From Oribacterium sp. (GTDB lineage Bacteria > Bacillota_A > Clostridia > Lachnospirales > Lachnospiraceae): 64,000 bases of DNA. Each line of letters starts with the position of its first letter. Within the stretch, counting starts at the first letter, position 1. Shown here in pieces: positions 52,152 through 59,146 of this stretch. The stretch covers positions 62,001 to 126,000 of the forward strand of contig SFND01000005.1 of NCBI GenBank assembly GCA_004554245.1, given 5' to 3'. Under the pieces are notes generated by a model. The model did no database searches. It was given only the letters and a program-made list of their open reading frames with translations, and was not told the DNA's origin. Position numbers and translations under genes: made by a program.

Positions 52152-54076
52152 TGGCGAAGGGAAAACCGAGAAAGATGACCGCGGATGACGCGAAGACCAT
52201 CCGGCGTATCCTGCATTATATCCAGAACTATCGCGGTCACGTGATCCTCAGCATCCTGCTCGCGGCGGTGACCGTGGTGCTGACGCTCTACATCCCGATC
52301 CTGACCGGACAGGCGGTCGACACGATCGTAGGTCCTGGGGCGGTCGACTGGACGACACTCCTGCAGATCCTCGAGCGCATGGGCTTCATGATCCTCGTGA
52401 CGGCGTTTGCGCAGTGGGTCATGAACCACATCAACAACGTCGTGACCTTCCGCGTGGTGCAGGACATCCGTACGAAGGCCTTCAACCACATCGAGGAGCT
52501 GCCGGTCAGCTACCTCGACGCGCACCCGGCGGGCGACCTCACGAGCCGCGTGATCACGGACATCGATCAGTTCTCGCAGGGCCTGCTGATGGGCTTCACG
52601 CAGCTGTTTACGGGCGTGCTGACCATCCTCGGCACCCTCGTGTTCATGCTTTCAATCGAGCCGCTCATCACGCTGCTCGTCATCCTGCTGACCCCGCTCA
52701 GCTTCGTGGTGGCGGGCCAGATCGCGAAGCACACCTATACTTTCTTCCGGCATCAGTCGGAGAGTCGCGGCGAGATCACGGCCTTCACGGAAGAGATGAT
52801 CGGAAATCTGAAGGTCGTGAAGGCCTTCGGGCATGAGGATGAGGCACAGGCGGAGTTTGAGAAGATCAATGAAACCCTGTCCGACTACAGCTTCAAGGCG
52901 ACCTTCGTGTCGTCGCTCGTGAATCCGGCGACCCGCTGCGTGAACTCGATCGTCTATGCGGCGGTCGGCGTGAGTGGTGCGGTGATGGCGATACGGGCCT
53001 TCATCTCGGTCGGACAGCTCGTGTCGTTCCTGAGCTACGCGAACCAGTACACGAAGCCGTTCAATGAAATCTCCGGTGTCGTGACGGAGCTCCAGAACGC
53101 CATCGCGTCCGCGAGTCGTGTCTTCGAGGTCATCGACGAGCCGGCGATGGAACCGGACGCGGCGGACGCCGTGGTACTGGGTGGTGCGTCAGCCGGTGCT
53201 GCGCATGAAACGAGCGCTTCGGCTGCATCTGACGGAGAAATGACCGCGGCGCAGGCCAGCACTTCAGCTGCAGCTGCACAGCTGCACGCGGTCGCAAACG
53301 CCGCGGGTGGTGATGATCTGAGCGGCGGAGACATTGGCGGCGTACGCGGTGCGGTCGACATCGAGCATCTGTGGTTCTCGTACGACAAGACGAAGAAGCT
53401 GCTCACGGACATCAACGTGCACGTGAAGCCGGGCGAGACCGTGGCGATCGTCGGACCGACGGGCTGCGGCAAGTCGACGCTCATCAACCTCCTGATGCGT
53501 TTCTATGAGGCGGACCAGGGCGCGATCCTCGTGGACGGACTCGATCACCGGAAGGTGACGCGGGAGAGTCTGCGCGCGAACTTCGGTATGGTGCTGCAGG
53601 AGACCTGGCTGAAATCGGCGTCGATCCGCGACAACATCGCGTACGGCAAGCCGGAGGCGACCATGGAGGAGATCGAGGAGGCCGCGAGCCGGGCGCACTG
53701 TGACAAGTTCATCCGCCGCATGCCGCAGGGCTACGATACCGTGCTCGGCGAGGACGGCGGCGCACTGAGCCAGGGCCAGAAGCAGCTGCTCTGTATCGCG
53801 CGTCTGATGCTGCGCCTGCCGCCGATGCTCATCCTCGATGAGGCGACCTCGTCCATCGATACGCGCACCGAGCTTCACATCCAGCATGCCTTCGACCGCA
53901 TGATGGAGGGCCGCACCTCGTTCATCGTGGCGCACCGCCTCTCGACGATTCGAAACGCCGACCTCATCCTCGTGATGCGCGACGGTAATATCGTCGAGCA
54001 GGGAACGCACGACGCGCTCCTCGCACGTGGTGGCTTCTACGCGAGCCTGTATAACGCACAGTTCGCCGCGAGCTGA
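52151..54076 (+). CDS. ABC exporter, fused membrane/ATPase subunit (catalytic half of a heterodimer)
   Basis: 641 residues. The ATG at 52151 overlaps the stop of the previous gene (TGATG), with AGGAGG upstream; a GTG one codon earlier is less well spaced. Six membrane helices, then an ATPase domain with Walker A GPTGCGKST, signature LSQGQKQ, Walker B LILDEATS with the catalytic Glu, and the switch His in VAHRLST. The consensus catalytic residues complement the degenerate partner. Between the domains is an Ala/Ser-rich insert (about 335-395) that includes a copy of the 15-bp GGCGGAGACATTGGC word, here read Gly-Gly-Asp-Ile-Gly. Such pairs (LmrCD/BmrCD/TM287-288 type) export drugs, lipids or peptides; the substrate is unknown. 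Confidence 0.92.
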   Translation: MAKGKPRKMTADDAKTIRRILHYIQNYRGHVILSILLAAVTVVLTLYIPILTGQAVDTIVGPGAVDWTTLLQILERMGFMILVTAFAQWVMNHINNVVTFRVVQDIRTKAFNHIEELPVSYLDAHPAGDLTSRVITDIDQFSQGLLMGFTQLFTGVLTILGTLVFMLSIEPLITLLVILLTPLSFVVAGQIAKHTYTFFRHQSESRGEITAFTEEMIGNLKVVKAFGHEDEAQAEFEKINETLSDYSFKATFVSSLVNPATRCVNSIVYAAVGVSGAVMAIRAFISVGQLVSFLSYANQYTKPFNEISGVVTELQNAIASASRVFEVIDEPAMEPDAADAVVLGGASAGAAHETSASAASDGEMTAAQASTSAAAAQLHAVANAAGGDDLSGGDIGGVRGAVDIEHLWFSYDKTKKLLTDINVHVKPGETVAIVGPTGCGKSTLINLLMRFYEADQGAILVDGLDHRKVTRESLRANFGMVLQETWLKSASIRDNIAYGKPEATMEEIEEAASRAHCDKFIRRMPQGYDTVLGEDGGALSQGQKQLLCIARLMLRLPPMLILDEATSSIDTRTELHIQHAFDRMMEGRTSFIVAHRLSTIRNADLILVMRDGNIVEQGTHDALLARGGFYASLYNAQFAAS

Positions 54077-54135
54077 GAAGAGCCACGCGATACCTGCGTA
54101 ATGAAATACCGGGTAGATATATCAACATGAAACTG

Positions 54136-54172
54136 AAAAAGGAGTGCCTTCCGATGGGAGACACTCCTTTTT
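54136..54172. terminator. Terminator after the first ABC exporter operon
   Basis: AAAAAGGAGTG pairs with CACTCCTTTTT around a 15-base loop, 59 bp after the stop. The flanking A5 and T5 make it symmetric. Confidence 0.88.
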
Positions 54173-54247
54173 GAAATTGGGCACGTACAGGAAAATGTGG
54201 TAGTATAGGAAAAATATGATTTCAGATAAAAAGGAGCTGGACGATTT

Positions 54248-54928
54248 ATGAAAGCACGTAAAGATATATTCGCACCGATCCGGGAGGCGATGCGCGACCC
54301 GGTCGGCTACATTGGCACACACCGCTATGCGCTGTGGCTCCTGTACCTGCCGGTGTACATCCTGTACTTCGGCATGCTGCAAATGCGGGCGGTGCCGGCG
54401 GAGGCGGTGCACATCATCGAGACGCCGCTCGACCGGATGATCCCGACGATTCCTGCGTTTTTCGTGCCGTACGCGATCTGGTGGCTGCTGTTTCCGGGCG
54501 CGCTCGTGTTTTTCCTGTTCTACGGAACGCGCCGCGATTTTCTGAAGCTCTGCTTCATCCTCTTCGGCGGCTACACGATCTGCATGGTCGTTTACACGGT
54601 CTGGCCGAATGGACTCGCGCTGCGGGAGTCGCTGACGGGCAGCGATCTTTTCTCGCTCGGCGTGCAGTGGCTGCGCTCGATCGACCCGCCGCGGAACGTC
54701 TGCCCGAGCATGCATGTGTCGAGTACCATCGCCATCGACATCGTCGTGCGGCAGTGCAGCTATATCCGTCCGCGCATGAAGAATCTCGAGACGATCATCG
54801 CGGCGCTGATCTGCATCGCGACGCTCTTCATCCGCCAGCACTCGATCATCGACGTCGTTCTCGGCTTCGCCATGAGCTGGGCGCTGTATTTCGTCTGGAA
54901 ATTATTTCCGAATCGTTTGAAAAAATAA
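54248..54928 (+). CDS. PAP2-superfamily membrane phosphatase
   Basis: 226 residues with about six membrane helices. Catalytic motifs of the phosphatidic-acid-phosphatase type are near the C-terminus: PSMHVSSTIAID (about 156-167) with one His, and RQHSIIDVVLGF (about 196-207) with the second His and Asp. The first, Lys/Arg-containing motif is weak. The pattern resembles the PAP2 proteins related to inositol-phosphotransferase AUR1 rather than the undecaprenyl-pyrophosphatase BcrC group. The likely substrate is a lipid phosphate. AAGGAG precedes the ATG; TTGGGC-18-TAGTAT upstream may be its promoter. Confidence 0.88.
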   Translation: MKARKDIFAPIREAMRDPVGYIGTHRYALWLLYLPVYILYFGMLQMRAVPAEAVHIIETPLDRMIPTIPAFFVPYAIWWLLFPGALVFFLFYGTRRDFLKLCFILFGGYTICMVVYTVWPNGLALRESLTGSDLFSLGVQWLRSIDPPRNVCPSMHVSSTIAIDIVVRQCSYIRPRMKNLETIIAALICIATLFIRQHSIIDVVLGFAMSWALYFVWKLFPNRLKK

Positions 54929-54997
54929 AATTCAGATGATAAAATAAGGGTAGATCAATCGAGATGACTCGATCGAAATCATCCAGGAGGGCAGACT

Positions 54998-55621
54998 ATG
55001 AAGATTAATTACGTTACGATTTCGAGAGAATATGGTTCCGGTGGACGTGAGGTCGGCCGCAAGCTTGCGGATAAGCTGGGCATCCCACTGTATGATAAGG
55101 AAATCATCGAGCAGACCGCGTTTAAGACGGGCTTCGCAGAGGATTATGTGAAGAAACAGGGCGAGTATGCAAGCGCCCGCAACTGGATCGAGTATTCCTT
55201 CTCGGCGCGAAACAGCTACGGTATGAGTCCGGAGGATTATCTCTGGGCGAAGCAGCGAGAGGTCATCCTCGATCTCGTCGCGAAGGGACCGTGCGTGATC
55301 GTCGGACGCTGTGCGGACTACATCCTGCGTGATCGTACGGATGTGCTCAATGTCTTCATCCATGCGGATCTCGAGAAGCGGAAGCACAGAATCACCGAGA
55401 TCTATAAGGAGCCGGAGAACACCGACAAGATGCTGAAGGACATGGATAAGAAGCGTAAGTTCAACTATCGCTACTACACCGAGCAGGAGTGGGGCAAGTG
55501 CCAGAACTACGACCTAACCCTCGACAGTGGCTCCCTCGGTATCGATCACTGTGTCGACATCATCTACCACATCTGCCAGGACGACGAGGTGGAGAAAACA
55601 CCGAAGCCGGCAGAGGAGTGA
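54998..55621 (+). CDS. Cytidylate-kinase-like P-loop protein
   Basis: 207 residues. ISREYGSGGREVGRKLADKL (about 8-27) is the glycine-rich nucleotide-binding start of the cytidylate-kinase-like family, with YDKEIIEQ following and VIVGRCADYIL near 99-109. Members are related to Cmk but lack the CMP-binding insert, and are common in clostridia as stand-alone proteins of unproven substrate. The C-terminal ~60 residues are charged helices ending in an acidic tail. AGGAGG precedes the ATG. It appears monocistronic; no partner genes suggest a role. Confidence 0.85.
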   Translation: MKINYVTISREYGSGGREVGRKLADKLGIPLYDKEIIEQTAFKTGFAEDYVKKQGEYASARNWIEYSFSARNSYGMSPEDYLWAKQREVILDLVAKGPCVIVGRCADYILRDRTDVLNVFIHADLEKRKHRITEIYKEPENTDKMLKDMDKKRKFNYRYYTEQEWGKCQNYDLTLDSGSLGIDHCVDIIYHICQDDEVEKTPKPAEE

Positions 55622-55702
55622 AGCCCTCCGGGAGCGTTACATGAACTATCGCCGCTATAACAAAAAATAATGTAAACCAGGCAGGTAAACCCGTAAATTC
55701 GC

Positions 55703-55730
55703 TTGTATTCTCTGGCATTTTCTGTATATT
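55703..55730 (+). promoter_or_regulatory. Promoter upstream of the HPt/REC-HD-GYP-GGDEF operon
   Basis: TTGTAT (55703-55708), 16 bp, TATATT (55725-55730), with an AT-rich downstream region. The mRNA would carry a ~180-base leader. Confidence 0.55.
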
Positions 55731-55761
55731 AGATTTATATAATTATACCTTGTTAAACATG

Positions 55762-55845
55762 AAGAGGCGCTTTCGGACCTGAGGGGAATCAGGGAGGAAA
55801 GAGGCCTCTTGAGTGTACTTATTTTTATGATGGCTGAGAGGTACG
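55762..55845 (+). promoter_or_regulatory. Structured leader hairpin upstream of the HPt gene
   Basis: Nested stems AAGAGGC/GCCTCTT, CTTTC/GAAAG and CCTGA/TCAGG surround the loop GGGGAA, separated by GGA and GAG internal loops (55762-55810). A second hairpin GGCAG/CTGCC follows at about 55851-55886. The fold is compact and placed in a 5' leader, but I cannot match it to a known riboswitch and see no terminator. Confidence 0.45.
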
Positions 55846-55917
55846 AATTTGGCAGCATAGGGACGAAATGGGCCTGCCTGTTCCGAAATATTTATTTTTT
55901 TAATAGGGGGATAAATC

Positions 55918-56265
55918 ATGACGATTGAAGAGTGTTATCAGGCGATGGGTGCGGATTACGAGGATGTATCACACCGCATCCCGAATCCGGCGTTGGTGAA
56001 GAAGTTCGCGCTGAAGTTCCTGGACGACAAGAGCATGGAGCAGCTGACCGCGGCGCTGCAGGCTGGCGAGGTCGAGGATGCATTCCGTGCGGCCCATACG
56101 TTGAAGGGCCTCTGCCTGACACTCGGCTTCACACGGCTCGCGAAGCCGTCGATCGAGCTCACGGAGCTCCTGCGCGGCCGTCGCATGGATGGCTACGAAC
56201 CGCTGTACGAGCAGGTGGTCGCAGAGTACGAGAAGACCGTCGCAGCGCTGCGCCAGGTCGACTAA
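55918..56265 (+). CDS. HPt phosphotransfer protein
   Basis: 115 residues, all helical, with the phospho-accepting His60 in FRAAHTLKGLCLTLG, the signature of histidine phosphotransfer domains of multistep phosphorelays. It starts at 55918 after a GGGGG-rich site and ends 9 bp before the response regulator gene, so the two are surely co-expressed. It probably passes phosphate to or from the receiver domain of the next protein. No hybrid histidine kinase lies in the window, so its donor is elsewhere. Confidence 0.9.
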   Translation: MTIEECYQAMGADYEDVSHRIPNPALVKKFALKFLDDKSMEQLTAALQAGEVEDAFRAAHTLKGLCLTLGFTRLAKPSIELTELLRGRRMDGYEPLYEQVVAEYEKTVAALRQVD

Positions 56266-56274
56266 GGAGATTTC

Positions 56275-58659
56275 ATGGAACGTCAGACAATACTCATTGT
56301 AGACGATGCGGAGATGAATCGCATGATGCTGAGCGACATGCTAGGTGATCAGTACGATTACGTCGAGGCTGCGGATGGGCGCGAGGCACTTCGGATCCTG
56401 GAGAAAAACGTGTCCATCGATCTGATTCTGCTCGACATCAACATGCCGGAGATGAACGGCTTCGAGGTGCTCGAGGAGATGAACCGCTACCACTGGATCC
56501 AGGAGGTTCCGGTCATCATGATCACCGCGGAGGAGTCCGTGGAGTCGATGGAGCACGCCTATTCGCTCGGCGTCACCGACTACATCCCGCGGCCGTTCAA
56601 TGTCTACATCGTGCGTCGGCGCGTGGAGAATACGCTGAATCTGTACGTGAATCAGAAGCGCCTCATGCGTCTCGTGTCGGACCAGATCGCAGAAAAAGAG
56701 GAGAACAACACCCTGATGGTGAGTATCCTCAGTAACGTCGTCGAGATCCGAAACCACGAGAGCGGCGACCATATCCGGAACATCCGTCGCATCACGGAGC
56801 TCCTGCTGCATCAGCTCGTGCAGAAGACGAAGGCCTATCATCTCAGTGAGGAGGACATCGCGCTGATCATGACCGCGTCGTCCCTCCACGACATCGGAAA
56901 AATCACGATTCCGGAGGAAATCCTGAACAAACCGGGGAAGCTCACGAAGGAAGAGTTTGAGATTATGAAGACACACTCCACCGCGGGTGCACAGATCCTG
57001 GAGCAGATGAAGTACGGCCAGGATAAGCCGCTGTACCGCTATGCGCTGGAGATCTGCCGCTGGCACCACGAGCGCTGGGACGGGCATGGCTACCCGGATG
57101 GTCTGATGGGAGAGGAGATCCCGATCTCCGCCCAGATCGTAGCGATCGCGGATGTATACGATGCGCTCACGAGCGAGCGCTGCTATAAGAAGGCGTACGA
57201 CCACACGACTGCGATCAACATGATCCTGAACGGTGAGTGTGGTGCCTTCAACCCGCTGCTGCTGGAGTGCCTGACGGAGACCGCCCCGCAACTTCGTATC
57301 GTGACGGGAGTGAACGGAGATGCGATGCCATACCGCTTCGAGCTGAACCGTCTGTCAGAGGAAATCCTCGCGCATGCGGACCTCCCGAAGAACGACCGTG
57401 TACAGAACCTCCTCGCGACCATGCAGGAGCGGATCGACTTCTTCGCATCCACCAGCGGTGGTATCCAGTTCGAGTACGATGCGGTGTCACGCCTTGCGGA
57501 TGTGACAAACTGGAACGAGCCGCCACAGTACCGTCACATCGTGAAGAACGTCACGCGTGTGAACGATTTCCGCTATCTCAGTCAGCATGACTTCAAGCGT
57601 CTGCGGGATGCGATGGATGCGACGACGAAGGAGAATCCGGAGTTCGCCCTCAGCATCCTCTTCCCGGTCGGCAACGAGTACCACTGGTGCGATCTCCGGG
57701 TGCGTACACTCTGGTCGGATTTCCGACCGGATCACTACATCGCGGCGGTCGGCCAGCTGCTGGACCCGCAGATGAAGGAAGAGAAGGAATTTCCGTCCCA
57801 GGGCGGTCCGCTGGATTCGACCTCACCGGTCGTCCTTCAGAATATCCGCTGCCTGCAGTCCGTCTTTGACACCGTGCGTCTCATCGATCCGACGACCTAT
57901 GAAGTGCTCGATCTCGACGAGGCGGGCGTGCTCCGGCACTCGAAGCAGCACTGCGCCGCCTTCTGGAACAACGAGGGCGTCTGTGCGAACTGTATCTCGG
58001 CGCGGGCCTATGCGCAGAAATCGACGCTCAACAAGCTGGAGTTCACGAGCACCGATATGTACTTCGTGGTGTCGAAGTACCTGAACCTGAACGGTACGCC
58101 GTGCGTGCTCGAGCTCCTAAGCCGCCTCGACGAGGGCCGCTGGATCGACGCGAACGGCACACGTCTGCTCCTCGATCGGAATCACGACGGGAACATGGAC
58201 CTCTTCCTGGATCCGGTGACGGACACCTACTCGCGCCGCTACTATGAGACCTACCGCGCGCACCTCGAGGGCATGGAATCCATCGCCATCATCGACGCGA
58301 ACCGCTTCAAGCAGGTCAATGACTCCTTCGGGCACCCTGCGGGAGATGCTGTGCTGCGGGAGATCGCGCGCGCCATCAAGGACTGCATACGAAAGACCGA
58401 CATCCTGATCCGCTACGGCGGGGATGAGTTCCTGCTCCTCTTCCCGAAGATGAGCGAGGAGATCCTCGAGCGGAAGATGCAGGAGATTTCGGCGGCGGTC
58501 GAGAACATCCGTATCGCGGATTATCCGGAGCTTCGCCTCTCGATCTCGATCGGTGGTGTGACGGGCGTACACCCGATCACCGAGGCGATCCGCCAGGCGG
58601 ACCTCCGCATGTATGCGCAGAAGCAGGCGTATAATCACGAGCATCAGCTCGATAATTAA
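56275..58659 (+). CDS. Response regulator with HD-GYP, PAS-like and GGDEF domains (c-di-GMP turnover)
   Basis: 794 residues. The receiver domain (1-120) has Asp54 as acceptor, but the usual Lys is Arg (YIPRPF, 106). The HD-GYP domain (about 140-330) has HDIGK at 205-209 and a full HHERWDGHGYPDGL, so it should hydrolyse c-di-GMP. The middle (about 370-640) contains one PAS-like unit and a second with a CXXC pair (GVCANC). The C-terminal GGDEF domain has the intact motif GGDEF at 715-719, so it could make c-di-GMP. Both opposing activities thus appear intact in one protein, presumably switched by phosphorylation. AAGGAG precedes the ATG. A terminator hairpin follows at 58671. Confidence 0.92.
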   Translation: MERQTILIVDDAEMNRMMLSDMLGDQYDYVEAADGREALRILEKNVSIDLILLDINMPEMNGFEVLEEMNRYHWIQEVPVIMITAEESVESMEHAYSLGVTDYIPRPFNVYIVRRRVENTLNLYVNQKRLMRLVSDQIAEKEENNTLMVSILSNVVEIRNHESGDHIRNIRRITELLLHQLVQKTKAYHLSEEDIALIMTASSLHDIGKITIPEEILNKPGKLTKEEFEIMKTHSTAGAQILEQMKYGQDKPLYRYALEICRWHHERWDGHGYPDGLMGEEIPISAQIVAIADVYDALTSERCYKKAYDHTTAINMILNGECGAFNPLLLECLTETAPQLRIVTGVNGDAMPYRFELNRLSEEILAHADLPKNDRVQNLLATMQERIDFFASTSGGIQFEYDAVSRLADVTNWNEPPQYRHIVKNVTRVNDFRYLSQHDFKRLRDAMDATTKENPEFALSILFPVGNEYHWCDLRVRTLWSDFRPDHYIAAVGQLLDPQMKEEKEFPSQGGPLDSTSPVVLQNIRCLQSVFDTVRLIDPTTYEVLDLDEAGVLRHSKQHCAAFWNNEGVCANCISARAYAQKSTLNKLEFTSTDMYFVVSKYLNLNGTPCVLELLSRLDEGRWIDANGTRLLLDRNHDGNMDLFLDPVTDTYSRRYYETYRAHLEGMESIAIIDANRFKQVNDSFGHPAGDAVLREIARAIKDCIRKTDILIRYGGDEFLLLFPKMSEEILERKMQEISAAVENIRIADYPELRLSISIGGVTGVHPITEAIRQADLRMYAQKQAYNHEHQLDN

Positions 58660-58670
58660 ATGTAATCACA

Positions 58671-58702
58671 GGAAAAACCGGGCACTGCGCTCCGGTTTTT
58701 CC
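58671..58702 (+). terminator. Terminator of the HPt operon
   Basis: GGAAAAACCGG pairs perfectly with CCGGTTTTTCC around ten bases, 11 bp after the stop. The five T are part of the stem. Confidence 0.8.
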
Positions 58703-58721
58703 GCCGTAAGGGGGTCCCGTC

Positions 58722-58805
58722 ATGGGGTCTGACCCCATTAAATTTTTCTAAACAAAATCTAAAGTTTCAGTTTATGGGGTCAGACCCCCTTACGAAATTC
58801 TTAAG
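58722..58805. repeat. GGGGTCWGACCCC double palindrome, left of the second ABC exporter
   Basis: ATGGGGTCTGACCCCAT, TAAATTTTTCTAAACAAAAT, CTAAAGTTTCAGTTT, ATGGGGTCAGACCCCC and TTACGAAATTCTTAAG. It is the near-exact reverse complement of the element at 63071-63160. Confidence 0.88.
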
Positions 58806-58940
58806 ATGGGAGCGCCGGTGGCGTAAGGCCGCGCCTGAATCTGAACTTTTTGTGAAGTCGTTGAATTGTTGCACGCAATGTTTTAATATAGTAAAGTTTC
58901 GCGAAAAGCAGATGTTTTCAGCGTATACTATATGGAAGAG

Positions 58941-59091
58941 AGGCGTCCGGGATGAAACCGGCGTCTTCAGGCGCTCGCTGCATTCCATGCACCAGCGCCT
59001 CGTGATTCCTGCGCCGGGGGTATAGGGTCGGCTGCGGGAATCATACGCAGAACCCCGGACTCCCTGAATGTTGATCAGGTACAGAGCCGAC
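58941..59091 (+). promoter_or_regulatory. Folded leader upstream of the second ABC exporter operon
   Basis: Three adjacent folds. Hairpin I is AGGCG-T-CCGG/CCGG-CGTCT with loop GATGAAA (58941-58966). Hairpin II is AGGCGCT/AGCGCCT with inner TGCAT/ATGCA (58969-59000). A three-way junction (59027-59091) has closing stem GTCGG/CCGAC and arms CTGCG/CGCAG and CCTGA/TCAGG. GGGAATCATAC occurs in the junction and again just after it. The ABC gene starts 56 bp later. Resembles a regulatory leader; no known class recognised. Confidence 0.45.
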
Positions 59092-59146
59092 GGGGAATCA
59101 TACACTGCTTTTCGCCGCCTATCGTTTACATCTACAGGAGGAATTT

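Noticed and set aside
55820..55890. TPP or c-di-GMP riboswitch upstream of the HPt gene
   Set aside because: GGCTGAGAG and CAGCATAGGGA look TPP-like but are in the wrong context, and the other conserved segments are missing; c-di-GMP motifs are absent.
58774..59025. 83-residue ORF beginning in a palindromic repeat
   Set aside because: Starts in the repeat, crosses the structured leader, and has no ribosome site.
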